Assembly: GCF_002760655.1 (NCBI RefSeq)
Contig: NZ_PDOC01000019.1
Location: forward strand, 1 to 64,000
Source: Massilia eurypsychrophila
Lineage (GTDB): Bacteria > Pseudomonadota > Gammaproteobacteria > Burkholderiales > Burkholderiaceae_D
DNA: 64,000 nt
Direction: 5' to 3'
The notes beneath the pieces are model-generated. The model searched no databases, had not been told where the DNA came from, and saw only the letters and a program-made list of their open reading frames with translations. How positions within the stretch are numbered: the first letter of the stretch is position 1; the number at the start of each line of letters is the position of its first letter. Below, piece by piece: positions 1 to 7,869 of the stretch. The translations under genes and the position numbers were made by a program.

Positions 1-262
1 ACGGGGCTCGTCAACAGGAGACCAAGGTGAAGCCGATGGTTTCCACGACAGTGAAGAACTCGATCGACCGGGTTGAACACAGATGAACGCAGGCATGGCG
101 CGCCGGGTTCGGTGCCATGACGTCAACCGTTCCAACCGCCCGGTGCGGACCCGCATGCCGGGTGGTGTGGCAGGGGAGCGGCCTTCGGGCCGTCCCCTAT
201 GCCGATTTAAACAACTGTAGTGGCGGTGAAAACGCGGCAGCCGGCCAGCGCGCCCTTTATCG
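1..262. other. Left-edge stretch without a supportable gene
   Basis: No reading frame here resembles a known protein. A short open frame runs from the left edge to a TGA at 84-86 on the plus strand and could be the last codons of a gene lying outside the window, but at about 27 residues it cannot be identified. Nothing else was seen. Confidence 0.4.
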
Positions 263-405
263 TCAGACGGCCGGCGGGCCCTTCAGCGTCAGGCGCGCTT
301 CGAGGCCGCCGCCGTCGCGGTTGTGCAGCGACAAGTCGCCGTCCATCGCCAGCGTCAGCTGCCGTGCGATCGCCAGCCCGAGCCGTCCGAGGGCGAGGAG
401 GTCAT
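263..405 (-). pseudogene. Remnant of a sensor histidine kinase (3' end of HATPase domain)
   Basis: The minus strand encodes a stretch containing LGLAIARQL followed by DGGGLEARLTL and a stop. This is the G2-box end of a HATPase_c domain: the usual G-x-GLGLAIAR motif appears as GRLGLAIAR. Upstream of this motif the frame has no kinase-like sequence and runs into the REP-like element at 481-516, so N-box, G1 box, dimerisation and sensor domains are all missing. I read it as a decayed C-terminal fragment. It is a different paralogue from the kinase piece at the right edge of the window (63709-64000), although both belong to the same broad family. Confidence 0.6.
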
Positions 406-480
406 CACGTATCGCAGCGGGTCGACGGTGCTGAATGTCTACCGCTGGGATTTTACGGGGGGTGTGTTCCTGTGGCCGCT

Positions 481-516
481 CGCCAGAATGGGATCCCCGC
501 GTTCGCGAGGATGACG
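481..516. repeat. REP-like palindrome
   Basis: The segment reads on the minus strand as CGTCATCCTCGCGAACGCGG followed by GGATCCCATTCTGGCG. The core resembles the dispersed GTCATTCCCGCGAAAGCGGG repeats found in many proteobacteria, with an imperfect stem around CGCGAACGCG. Only one copy is seen in the window. It sits directly next to the truncated histidine kinase remnant, so it may mark a recombination point. Confidence 0.5.
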
Positions 517-657
517 TGCGGGAAGTGGTCATTTTGCGGTTTCTGTTCACGCCCGCCGCGCGGTCAACCTATCGGCAGTACGTATTGACAGCGTAGCAAG
601 CGCTCCGCAAACTGACATCGCGGTACGATTTGGGTACACAATTTTGAGAGGACGACC

Positions 658-1182
658 ATGAAACTACCTGTGTGTGCAGTCGCGCTGGCGCTGGCCTGCG
701 CGGTCGGATCGGCGGCGGCAGCCGAGATTCGCGTTCCGATGAAACTCCTGACCGACGCCGGCGAGGGCGCCGCCGCCGGCACCGTCACGATCAGCGAAAG
801 CCGCTACGGCCTGGTGTTCACGCCATCGCTCACCGGCTTGCCGGCAGGCCTGCATGGTTTCCACGTGCACGAAAACGGCAGTTGCGCGGCCGGCGCCAAG
901 GAGGGCAAGCCGGTCGCCGGCCTTGCCGCAGGCGGCCACTACGATCCCGCAGGCAGCAAAAAGCATGGCTTGCCGTGGGGCGACGGCCATCTCGGCGACT
1001 TGCCGGCACTGGCAGTCGACGCATCCGGCAACGCCAGCAACCCGGTGCTCGCGCCGCGCCTGAAACTGGCCGACCTCAAGGGCCGCTCCTTGATGGTCCA
1101 TGTGGGCGGCGACAACCACGCCGACCATCCGGCCGCGCTTGGCGGAGGCGGTGCGCGCCTGGTCTGCGGTCCGATCTCTTGA
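658..1182 (+). CDS. sodC: Cu/Zn superoxide dismutase, periplasmic
   Basis: A 174-residue protein that should dismutate superoxide in the periplasm. Residues 1-22 form a signal peptide ending AAAAE. Copper ligands are visible in [10 protein letters not shown] (His69, His71) and near the C-terminus in MVHVGGDNH (His148). His94 of GGHYDP is the likely bridging ligand, with the zinc site completed by His103, His111 and Asp114. Cys76 and Cys170 should form the conserved intramolecular disulfide. The length is normal for bacterial SodC. GAGAGGA lies 7-13 bases before the ATG and supports the start. It is transcribed alone and ends in a strong hairpin shared with the convergent gene downstream. Confidence 0.96.
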   Translation: MKLPVCAVALALACAVGSAAAAEIRVPMKLLTDAGEGAAAGTVTISESRYGLVFTPSLTGLPAGLHGFHVHENGSCAAGAKEGKPVAGLAAGGHYDPAGSKKHGLPWGDGHLGDLPALAVDASGNASNPVLAPRLKLADLKGRSLMVHVGGDNHADHPAALGGGGARLVCGPIS

Positions 1183-1189
1183 ATTGAAA

Positions 1190-1226
1190 ACGGCACCGGG
1201 TAAAATCCCCGGTGCCGTCTGGTTTT
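1190..1226. terminator. Bidirectional rho-independent terminator
   Basis: An 11-bp perfect stem, ACGGCACCGGG (1190-1200) with CCCGGTGCCGT (1208-1218), and a 7-base loop. It lies between the convergent sodC and PEP-CTERM genes. On the minus strand the stem is followed directly by TTTTC; on the plus strand by CTGGTTTTC. It can therefore serve both genes. Confidence 0.85.
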
Positions 1227-1247
1227 CAATCGTTCAGCTGGCGGCGC

Positions 1248-1861
1248 TTATTCTGCGCGCTGCGATTTCGCTTTCCTGCGCAGCCCGAATCCGAGGCCGG
1301 CCAGCCCGATCGCCAGCAATGCCAATGAGCCTGGTTCCGGTACCTGCGTTGCGCCGTCGTCGGCGAAAGTGCGGAATACCAGATCGAAACCGGCGTACGC
1401 TGTCGTCGAACCGATGTAGACGGCGTTACCGTCGGCGTATTGATTCCGGCTATAGGATGCGACGATGGCATTGGTCGATTGCATGATCAGGAAATATTGG
1501 GTGCCACTCGTGAGCGCCACCGGATTCCAGAATACGTCGATCCATCCCGAGTTCTGCGTGACTCCGGACACCGTGCCAGAGGCGAGCAGGCCAGATGGGG
1601 TCGTACCATAGCTGCTATAAACCGATATTGTCACTGTGCCGGCGGAGCCGTCGCCATAGCCTGGATCAACATAGAAACTGCCGCCGCTGATATTTGAGGC
1701 GTCCTGTCGAAACGATTGACCGCAACTGAAGCTATCGTTGGTAAAGCAAAACCCGGCAGCGCGGGGCTCATTGCTCTGGTCGACGACGGGCGCCGCCGAC
1801 ACTGGCGCGTGAAGGGCTACTGCGGTGAGCAACGATACCGACAGTTCAGAAATGATTTCAT
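1248..1861 (-). pseudogene. PEP-CTERM sorting domain protein, frameshifted in the signal peptide
   Basis: The mature part is an approximately 190-residue secreted protein rich in Ser, Gly, Tyr and Thr. It ends with a textbook PEP-CTERM tail: VPEPGSLALLAIGLAGLGFG followed by LRRKAKSQ, i.e. the PEP motif, a hydrophobic span and a basic end. Such tails are recognised by exosortase (EpsH/XrtA) and lead to envelope or extracellular-matrix attachment. The long frame has no ATG at its start. A well-placed ATG at 1861 (preceded by GGGGA) opens MKSFLN in another frame that stops after 14 codons. Adding one base near position 1843 joins it to LSVSLLTAVALHAPVSAAP and gives a perfect signal peptide. So a one-base deletion, or a sequencing error, lies there. 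A TTG at 1832 is the only in-frame alternative start. Confidence 0.8.
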
Positions 1862-2033
1862 TAGTTTTCCCCAGGATAGTTATTATTAGCTACTCCTGTC
1901 ACATGAGCACATTCCGTGCCTACCGGAAATTATCGTTTCGAATCAATGTGTTAAGGCTTCACGGAAACAAAAGTTTCCAGGATGTGTAAGTAATTCCGAC
2001 GTGGAAATAATGAGGGCATGCGGGAAACTGAGC

Positions 2034-2061
2034 GTGGCGCCGCGCTGTCTGGCGGCGCCAC
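2034..2061 (-). terminator. Hairpin after M28 aminopeptidase gene
   Basis: GTGGCGCC (2034-2041) and GGCGCCAC (2054-2061) form an 8-bp GC stem just downstream of the minus-strand gene that ends at 2076. There is no clear T-run, so its role as terminator is tentative. Confidence 0.4.
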
Positions 2062-2075
2062 GGGTATTGCTGGTA

Positions 2076-3713
2076 TTACTGCGCGCCGGCGCGGATCTTG
2101 CCGAAGGCGTCGCCCGCCTTCCAGGCCGGCATCTTCGCCGCGTTGGCGATCGCGCGGCCAAGGTTCAGCGTGAACTGCGCCTGCTGTACCATGCCCGACA
2201 GGTCCCAGCTGGCGTCGTATTCATCCGACACCTGGTGATAGCGCTGGCCGTAGGCCTTCGCTTTGACCTTGCCCGCTTCGGCGTCCTTGGTGTACTCGCT
2301 GCCGCCGCCGACCGAGAACGCCGGGATGCCCGATTTGGCGAAGCTGAAATGGTCGCTGCGGAAGTAGCCGCCGGCCAGGTCCGGTGTCGCCGGCGCCACC
2401 TTCATGCCCATCGACTTGGCCACCGCTTCGGCCATCGCACCGAGTTCGGTGCGCTCGCTGCCCTTGGTGCCGATGTCGTTGGTGGCGCCGACGAAGTTCA
2501 GGCTGTCGAGGTTCAGGTTGGCCGCGGTCTTCGCTGCCGGCCACAAGGGACTGGCGGCGTATGCGGCGCTGCCGAGCAGGCCCTGTTCTTCCGCCGCCAC
2601 CCACAAAAACATCTGGCTGCGCTTGGCCGGCGCCTTGACCGCTTCCTGCGCCATCGCCAAGAGGCCCGCCGACCCGGAGGCGTTGTCGACGGCGCCGTTG
2701 TAGATGGTGTCGCCGGTGCTGCCCTGCTTGCCCAGGTGGTCCCAGTGGGCGGTGTAGATGACGACTTCGTCCTTCAGTTTCGGATCGGTGCCCGGCACCA
2801 GGCCGGCGACGTTGAACTGGTCGATCATGCGGATCTCGGCGCGCGTTTCGCCCTTGACTTTGGCGCCCAGCGCGACCGGCTTGAAGTCACGGCTTTCGGC
2901 CGCCGCGCGCAGCTTGTCGAGGTCCTGGCCGGACGCGGCGAACACGCCGCGCGCGGTAGATTCGGTCATCCAGCCTTCCATGCCGGCGCCGCTCTTGCCG
3001 CCGGCGAGCTGGAAGCGCTCGGCCATCCAGCTGTTCTGCACCACGCTCCAGCCGTACGAGGCCGATGCGTCGGTATGGATCAACAGTACGCCGGCGGCAC
3101 CGCGGCGCGCCGCTTCTTCGAACTTGTAGGTCCAGCGGCCGTAGTAGGTCAGGCCCTTGCCGCCGAAGCGATCCGGCTCGGCGGCCGTCGGCATCGGGTC
3201 GTTCACCATCATCACCAGGATCTTGCCCTTGGCGTCGAGGCCCTTGTAGTCGTCCCAGCCTTGCTCCGGCGCGGTGATGCCGTAGCCGACGAACACCAGC
3301 TCGGCGTCCATCGCGTGCGCCGCCTGTGCGTCGCCCGGCCCCCACACCCAGTCTTTGCCGAACGCCAGCGACTGCGCCTTGCCGCCCGCTTCCAGCACGA
3401 CCTTGCTGTCCTGCGGCGCCGACTTGACGCCGGCGATCTTCACGCTCTGGCGGAAGCTGGCGCCATTGGCCGGCTTCAGGCCGGCGGTCATCGCCGCCGC
3501 TTCCAGATAGGCGACTGTCAGGTCGCCGCCGCGCTGGCCCGTGCCGCGCCCTTCGAGCATGTCGGAAGACAGGAACGACAGGTGGGCGCGCAGCGGCGCT
3601 TCGCGGACGGTCGGCGTGGCGGCGGCAGCCGCCTTGGCGGCGTGGCTTGGTGCGGCCAGCACCAGGCTGGTGGCCAGTGCGCTTGCAATGGCGGAGGAAA
3701 GCTTCATTTGCAT
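2076..3713 (-). CDS. M28 family zinc aminopeptidase, secreted
   Basis: A 545-residue exported metallopeptidase that should remove N-terminal residues from peptides outside the cytoplasm. Residues 1-25 are a signal peptide (SHAAK cleavage region). A PA-like insert occupies roughly residues 130-300 (FVGYGITAPE, KGKILVMMVNDP). The M28 catalytic core follows with all co-catalytic zinc ligands: His323 in TAHWDHLG, Asp343 in VDNASGSAG, Glu375/Glu376 in AAEEQGLLGS, Asp403 in NLDSLN and His455 in SDHFSFA. A second Met at residue 3 is an alternative start. It lies 74 bases downstream of another M28-family gene on the same strand and may be co-transcribed with it, but that neighbour lacks the zinc ligands. 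Confidence 0.93.
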   Translation of the reverse strand: MQMKLSSAIASALATSLVLAAPSHAAKAAAAATPTVREAPLRAHLSFLSSDMLEGRGTGQRGGDLTVAYLEAAAMTAGLKPANGASFRQSVKIAGVKSAPQDSKVVLEAGGKAQSLAFGKDWVWGPGDAQAAHAMDAELVFVGYGITAPEQGWDDYKGLDAKGKILVMMVNDPMPTAAEPDRFGGKGLTYYGRWTYKFEEAARRGAAGVLLIHTDASASYGWSVVQNSWMAERFQLAGGKSGAGMEGWMTESTARGVFAASGQDLDKLRAAAESRDFKPVALGAKVKGETRAEIRMIDQFNVAGLVPGTDPKLKDEVVIYTAHWDHLGKQGSTGDTIYNGAVDNASGSAGLLAMAQEAVKAPAKRSQMFLWVAAEEQGLLGSAAYAASPLWPAAKTAANLNLDSLNFVGATNDIGTKGSERTELGAMAEAVAKSMGMKVAPATPDLAGGYFRSDHFSFAKSGIPAFSVGGGSEYTKDAEAGKVKAKAYGQRYHQVSDEYDASWDLSGMVQQAQFTLNLGRAIANAAKMPAWKAGDAFGKIRAGAQ

Positions 3714-3787
3714 GGGTTCCGAATTCGATCAGGTTGAAGTGGGAAGTCTGTTCGCCGCCTTGTAAGCGGCGAGACATTGTACCGTCC

Positions 3788-6109
3788 CTACCTGAACAGC
3801 AGCGTATCGGACAGGATCGTCGTTTCGGTCATCGGCGTCGTAGGCGGCAGCATGCCCGCCGGGCGCGCGCCGGCCGCATTCGGCGGCAGGCCGGGGATCC
3901 GTTCATGGATGAAGACGCGCGACAGTTCATCCGAGTTCAGGTCGAAGCGAAAGTGCAGCAGCTGGCCGCCCATGCCGTATAGGGAGACGGTCAAGTCGTT
4001 GGTTTTCTCCAGCGTCAGCGGCCGGCCGTTGATGCTGGTGCGCAGCGTGCCGGCGCCTTTCAATGTGACGTCGATGCCCGGCACCTCCGACTTGGCTTGC
4101 AGCGTGAATTCGACCGTGCGGCCCTTCGGCAGCACCTCGTCCTTGAGCATCCGGATGTCGGGATACGGTAGCGCGTGGTGCGGCGCCCGCGCCAGCCACA
4201 TTTTCGGGCTGTTGTGGCCGAACGCGTCGACCTGCACCTGGGGCCGGGCGGCGTTCGGAAAGAACTGCTTGGACCACGCGTCGAGCGGCCCGGCCGGCAG
4301 CATCCAGTACGACTTCCAGTTGTACGCGTCCTTCAGGTAGGCCATCCGGTTCGGCTGCGGAATCGGCGCCGATCCGTACGGCGCGATGGTCGCCGCGACG
4401 GCAATGCACGCCGCGCACGCCGCCAGCAGGCCGCGCACCACGAAGCGCCGCTGCGCCGTCATGAGCAGTGCCGTCAAGCCAAGCAGCAAGGCCAGCGCCG
4501 CCATCGGCAGGTTCATGTTGTCGGGCGACGTAACGGTGAATATCTGAGGCACCAGCGGCGCCACCAGCAACAACGCCGGCACCGCGCCGGCCAGCAGGAT
4601 CAGCGCCCGCTGATAGCCGCGCAGCCGCCTGGCGAACGGCGAATACAGTGCGCCGTATGCCAGCAGCGTGCCGGCCAGCGGCCAGGCCAGCGCGTAGCTC
4701 GCGCCAGGTAGCTTCCAGCTTGCCAGCGGCAGCAGGATGGCGACCAGCAGCAGCGGGCCGAGCGCCGCCGCGGCGTGGCCGACCGCGCGCCGCAGGCCAC
4801 GCTGGAACACGATGAACATGGCGGTGCCGAGCGCCGCGAAGCCGGCCAGGAACCAATGGTCGCCGGCGCCGGCGCCGTGGGTGCGGAAGTCGTGGCCGGC
4901 GTGCAGCGACGGGAACGTACTCCAGATCAGGAACACGGCCAGCGCACCGATAACACTGATGAATACGAAGCCGAGCGCGCCGTTGACGATGTCGCCCAGG
5001 CCGGTGTCGTTGCGATAGACCGCTATCGAGCAGACGATGATGAACATCAGGCAGGTCAGGCGCGTCAGTATCCACCCAGCTTGCGCCGGGTAGTGGACTA
5101 CGCCGAAGCCTGGTAGGTTGAAGTACACCGCGGCGCCGGCGATGGCGGCAGCCGGCGGCGCATCGCCGAAGTGGCGCGCCAGTGCGGTCATGGTCTCGCC
5201 CATTGCCCGCACGCTGGCCGGGTCAAGCCGGGCAGGCGTGTCGCGCGAGCCGAGCGCATGGCCGTTGCTGCTTTCGAGGTTGGCAAAGTGCAGGCGCGCG
5301 CTGCCCAAGGTGTCGAGTGCGCCCATGTCCGGCGTGCCTGGCATGAACTGGTACACCGCCTGCATCAGCGACGAGCCGCGCGGGTTCGGCGCCGCCTTGG
5401 CCCAGCCGCCGATGGCGGCGCGGTTGTCGCCGCTCGAGCCGATCAGCACCGGCGCGCCGGCGCTGCCGCGGCCATCGAAGCGGATCACCACGCCGGCGCG
5501 CTTGGCCAGCCGATGCTGGCCGGCGAAGGCGCGCGCGCCCAGGCCGCCGACGTTCTCGCCGTCGGCAAACAGCACCAGCAGGTCGTTGGCGCGCGGCGCG
5601 CCGGCCTGCAGCACGCGCAGCGTTTCCAGCATCGCCGCCACCGGTGCTGCCGACGCCGCCGCGCCGACGCTGCGCTCGGCCGTGTCGTAGCTGGTGGCGA
5701 GCAGCAGCGCGGGCCGGCGCGCATGGTCCGGCGCGGTACCCGGCACCTGCACCACGATGTTGTTGACCACGCCGAGCGCGACGCGCGCGTTGCGGTAGCG
5801 GTCGATCCAGGTCTTTTGCGCAGTTGCGGTCTGCACCTGCGGCTCCAGTCCCATCGCCCGCAGCTGCGCGACGATGTACTGGCGCGCTTCGGCATTGGCG
5901 GCGCTGGCGATCGGTCGCGGCATCGCGGCCAGGAAGCGCACATCGGCAAGCGCACGCATCGTCGAAAAGCCGGCCGCCGTTGGCGTCGCCGAAGGAGCAG
6001 TCAACGCCGCCGGCCGCAGCACGGCCCAGGCAAGGGCAGTGCATGCTAGCAGCGTCGCGGCGATGCCCGCGGTGACCTGTGTGCGCGGCAGGCTCGGAGT
6101 AATCAGCAT
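3788..6109 (-). CDS. Membrane-bound M28-like protein with degenerate active site
   Basis: A 773-residue protein with an N-terminal membrane anchor (residues 12-34), a luminal/periplasmic M28-type domain to about residue 325, then several hydrophobic spans (about 345-600) and a C-terminal soluble domain. The architecture matches the M28 membrane proteases related to fungal Pff1 and animal ERMP1. However, the metal-binding positions are altered. The usual H-Y-D-S motif reads SYDT; the G-A-S-D-D segment reads GAAASAA; the D-G-E-E motif reads DGEN; and the late H-Y-H-T-P-L-D-T motif reads ALGSRDTP. Only FDGRG keeps an acidic residue. The fold is retained but peptidase activity is unlikely. A binding or regulatory role is an inference. 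Confidence 0.82.
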   Translation of the reverse strand: MLITPSLPRTQVTAGIAATLLACTALAWAVLRPAALTAPSATPTAAGFSTMRALADVRFLAAMPRPIASAANAEARQYIVAQLRAMGLEPQVQTATAQKTWIDRYRNARVALGVVNNIVVQVPGTAPDHARRPALLLATSYDTAERSVGAAASAAPVAAMLETLRVLQAGAPRANDLLVLFADGENVGGLGARAFAGQHRLAKRAGVVIRFDGRGSAGAPVLIGSSGDNRAAIGGWAKAAPNPRGSSLMQAVYQFMPGTPDMGALDTLGSARLHFANLESSNGHALGSRDTPARLDPASVRAMGETMTALARHFGDAPPAAAIAGAAVYFNLPGFGVVHYPAQAGWILTRLTCLMFIIVCSIAVYRNDTGLGDIVNGALGFVFISVIGALAVFLIWSTFPSLHAGHDFRTHGAGAGDHWFLAGFAALGTAMFIVFQRGLRRAVGHAAAALGPLLLVAILLPLASWKLPGASYALAWPLAGTLLAYGALYSPFARRLRGYQRALILLAGAVPALLLVAPLVPQIFTVTSPDNMNLPMAALALLLGLTALLMTAQRRFVVRGLLAACAACIAVAATIAPYGSAPIPQPNRMAYLKDAYNWKSYWMLPAGPLDAWSKQFFPNAARPQVQVDAFGHNSPKMWLARAPHHALPYPDIRMLKDEVLPKGRTVEFTLQAKSEVPGIDVTLKGAGTLRTSINGRPLTLEKTNDLTVSLYGMGGQLLHFRFDLNSDELSRVFIHERIPGLPPNAAGARPAGMLPPTTPMTETTILSDTLLFR

Positions 6110-6189
6110 GATGGTGTTTCCCGTCTTTTGTTCTGGTGTCTGGCGGTGATTGGCTGGCAGCGCGGTCGTGGCGACGGCCGGCTTCCTTC

Positions 6190-6224
6190 AAAAAAACTCC
6201 GCCCGGCTGAGCCGGGGCGGGGGA
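6190..6224 (-). terminator. Rho-independent terminator of the TonB-like gene
   Basis: On the minus strand CCGCCCCGGC, loop TCA and GCCGGGCGG form a strong GC stem followed by AGTTTTTTT (the A-run at 6190-6196 on the plus strand). It lies about 25 bases after the stop of the minus-strand gene ending at 6243. Confidence 0.92.
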
Positions 6225-6242
6225 AGGCTCAACACGTAACTG

Positions 6243-6914
6243 TTAGTCGAGCGTCCAGACATAGGCGATCTGCGCCCAGCCTTGCTCGGCGACGCCGCCA
6301 TTGGTGGCCGGCTTGAACTTGCAGGTGCTCAGCGCGGCCACGGCGGCCCTGTCCAGCTCAAGCGAGCCGCTCGAACGTTGTATGCGCGAACCGGCCACGC
6401 GGCCATCGGTGCCCACCAGCAGGGCCAGCGTCACCGTGCCCGACTCGTTGTTGCGCACCGCCTTCACCGGGTAATCCGGCCTGGCGCAGCCGTTGGCGTC
6501 AGCCAGCACCGCCGTGCGCATCGTTGTGCTGCTGGTCGGATTCGTAGATGACGACGGCATCGTGTCCGCCCGTGGCGGCACCACTTGCGCCGGCGGCGCC
6601 ACCTCGGCGCTGACGACCGCGGTCACCGTGTCCGGCAGCGGCGCCTGCGTCACCTCGACCTCGGGCGGCGGCGCGATGATCGGCGGCGGCGCCACATAGG
6701 GCATCGGCAGCGGCGGCGGCGCCTGCGTCGGTGGTGGCACGGGCAGCTCCGGGGTGAACAGCAGCACCACGTCCGCCGGCAGCGTCGGCATCGAAATCGT
6801 CCGCGAGTTCATGCTTTGAATGAGCAGCATCCCGAGGACCACGTGGATTACCGCGACCACCGCGATCTTGCTTGCCTTGCTGCTGTGACCGTTGTTCATG
6901 TACGAAAAATGCAT
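6243..6914 (-). CDS. TonB-family energy transducer protein
   Basis: A 223-residue inner-membrane protein. One transmembrane helix lies at about residues 15-35 (IAVVAVIHVVLGMLLIQS). It is followed by a long Pro-rich spacer (PVPPPTQAPPPLP, APPPIIAPPP) suited to spanning the periplasm. A C-terminal TonB domain (PVKAVRNNESGTVTLALLVG, ending AYVWTLD) should contact TonB-box receptors. The start at 6914 was chosen over an upstream ATG at 6950 because AAGGAG lies 7-12 bases before it. No exbB or exbD is adjacent. A TonB-dependent receptor is encoded 45 kb away (51422-53905) and has the same 11-base promoter-like motif upstream. Confidence 0.88.
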   Translation of the reverse strand: MHFSYMNNGHSSKASKIAVVAVIHVVLGMLLIQSMNSRTISMPTLPADVVLLFTPELPVPPPTQAPPPLPMPYVAPPPIIAPPPEVEVTQAPLPDTVTAVVSAEVAPPAQVVPPRADTMPSSSTNPTSSTTMRTAVLADANGCARPDYPVKAVRNNESGTVTLALLVGTDGRVAGSRIQRSSGSLELDRAAVAALSTCKFKPATNGGVAEQGWAQIAYVWTLD

Positions 6915-6997
6915 GGCGATCTCCTTGTTGTAGTAGCTGGAAGAAATCAACGTTGCAAGCGGAAAGAGCGTTCAGAATCTAAGCTATGGAACAAATA

Positions 6998-7011
6998 TAT
7001 GCTATAGCATA
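6998..7011 (-). promoter_or_regulatory. Extended -10-like palindrome upstream of the TonB-like gene
   Basis: TATGCTATAGCATA is a perfect 14-bp palindrome about 85 bases before the start codon. Read on the minus strand it holds TGCTATAGC, a good extended -10 element, with no clear -35. The core ATGCTATAGCA recurs upstream of the TonB-dependent receptor at 53969-53979. Confidence 0.45.
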
Positions 7012-7218
7012 GCAATTGAACAGCTATTTCGTAGCACTTCTGACGATTTGTTGAATGCGCGCAAGGCCAAGCCGGTCGGCAGGATCACCCCTCGCGCCCC
7101 GCCCCGATGTGTGAAATAATCCCAACATCAGGAACATTTTTCCGTTCGCTGGCATTTTTGGGTGCCAGCTGATGGCAAGTCGATAGAGCGGGCGCCGCAA
7201 GCGCCGCAGGGAGAGCAA

Positions 7219-7869
7219 GTGCAAGCTGAGAACAAACCGGTCCGCGTGATGCTGGCCGACGACCATCCGATCGTCATGACCGGCTTTGCGCTGTCGCTGG
7301 AAGGCGTCGGCATGGACGTGGTGGGCCAGGCCCGCACGCCCGATGAAGCGGCCGCCATGTATGCCGACCTTCTGCCCGACGTGCTGGTGCTCGACATCCG
7401 CTTCGGCACCGAGCTGACCGGGCTCGATGCGGCGCGCTCGCTGCTGGACGCCTACCCGGCGGCCAACATCGTCTTCCTCAGCCAGTTCGACCAGGACAGC
7501 CTGATCAAGGAAACCTACCGGCTCGGCGCGCGCGCTTTCGTCACCAAGGATTGCGATCCGGCCGACCTGGCCGCCGCGGTGCGCCAGGCGAACGAGGGCA
7601 AGCTGTACTTCCTGCCGCAGATCGCCGAGCGGCTCGCCAACCTGTCGGTGCGCGGCGACGTCTCGCCGCAGTCGCAGCTCGACGTGCGCGGGCTGGAGAT
7701 ATTCAAGCTGATGGCCGAAGGCCTGACCAACGCCGAAATCGCCGAGAAGCTGGAGCTGTCGACCAAGACCATCAGCAATATCAGCCAGTCGATCAAGGAA
7801 AAGCTGGGCGTGCACCGCCAGGCCTACATCACCAAGCTGGCCGTCAAGCACGGCCTGATCGAGCCTTAG
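7219..7869 (+). CDS. NarL/FixJ-family response regulator
   Basis: A 216-residue two-component regulator. The receiver domain (residues about 5-125) has the acidic pair in MLADDHP, the phospho-acceptor Asp59 in VLDIRFG, and Lys in FVTKDCDP. The LuxR-type helix-turn-helix (about 150-210) contains GLTNAEIAEKLELSTKTI, a close match to the family DNA-reading motif. I chose the GTG at 7219 because GGGAGAG lies just upstream and the receiver begins directly after it; an upstream GTG at 7162 would add 19 unconserved residues. Its TAG stop overlaps the GTG start of the next gene, and the kinase that should phosphorylate it is the third gene of the same operon. Confidence 0.92.
   Translation: MQAENKPVRVMLADDHPIVMTGFALSLEGVGMDVVGQARTPDEAAAMYADLLPDVLVLDIRFGTELTGLDAARSLLDAYPAANIVFLSQFDQDSLIKETYRLGARAFVTKDCDPADLAAAVRQANEGKLYFLPQIAERLANLSVRGDVSPQSQLDVRGLEIFKLMAEGLTNAEIAEKLELSTKTISNISQSIKEKLGVHRQAYITKLAVKHGLIEP

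Noticed and set aside
1-86. C-terminal tail of a plus-strand gene entering from the left
   Set aside because: Only about 27 codons are visible in an otherwise unsupported frame, and another frame is open over nearly the same length.
586-620. TTGACA box upstream of sodC as a sigma-70 promoter
   Set aside because: The -35-like hexamer is perfect, but no acceptable -10 lies at 16-18 bases from it.
2001-3737. Plus-strand frame of 578 codons over the M28 gene
   Set aside because: It is a shadow of the M28 gene, whose minus-strand product has a signal peptide and all zinc ligands.
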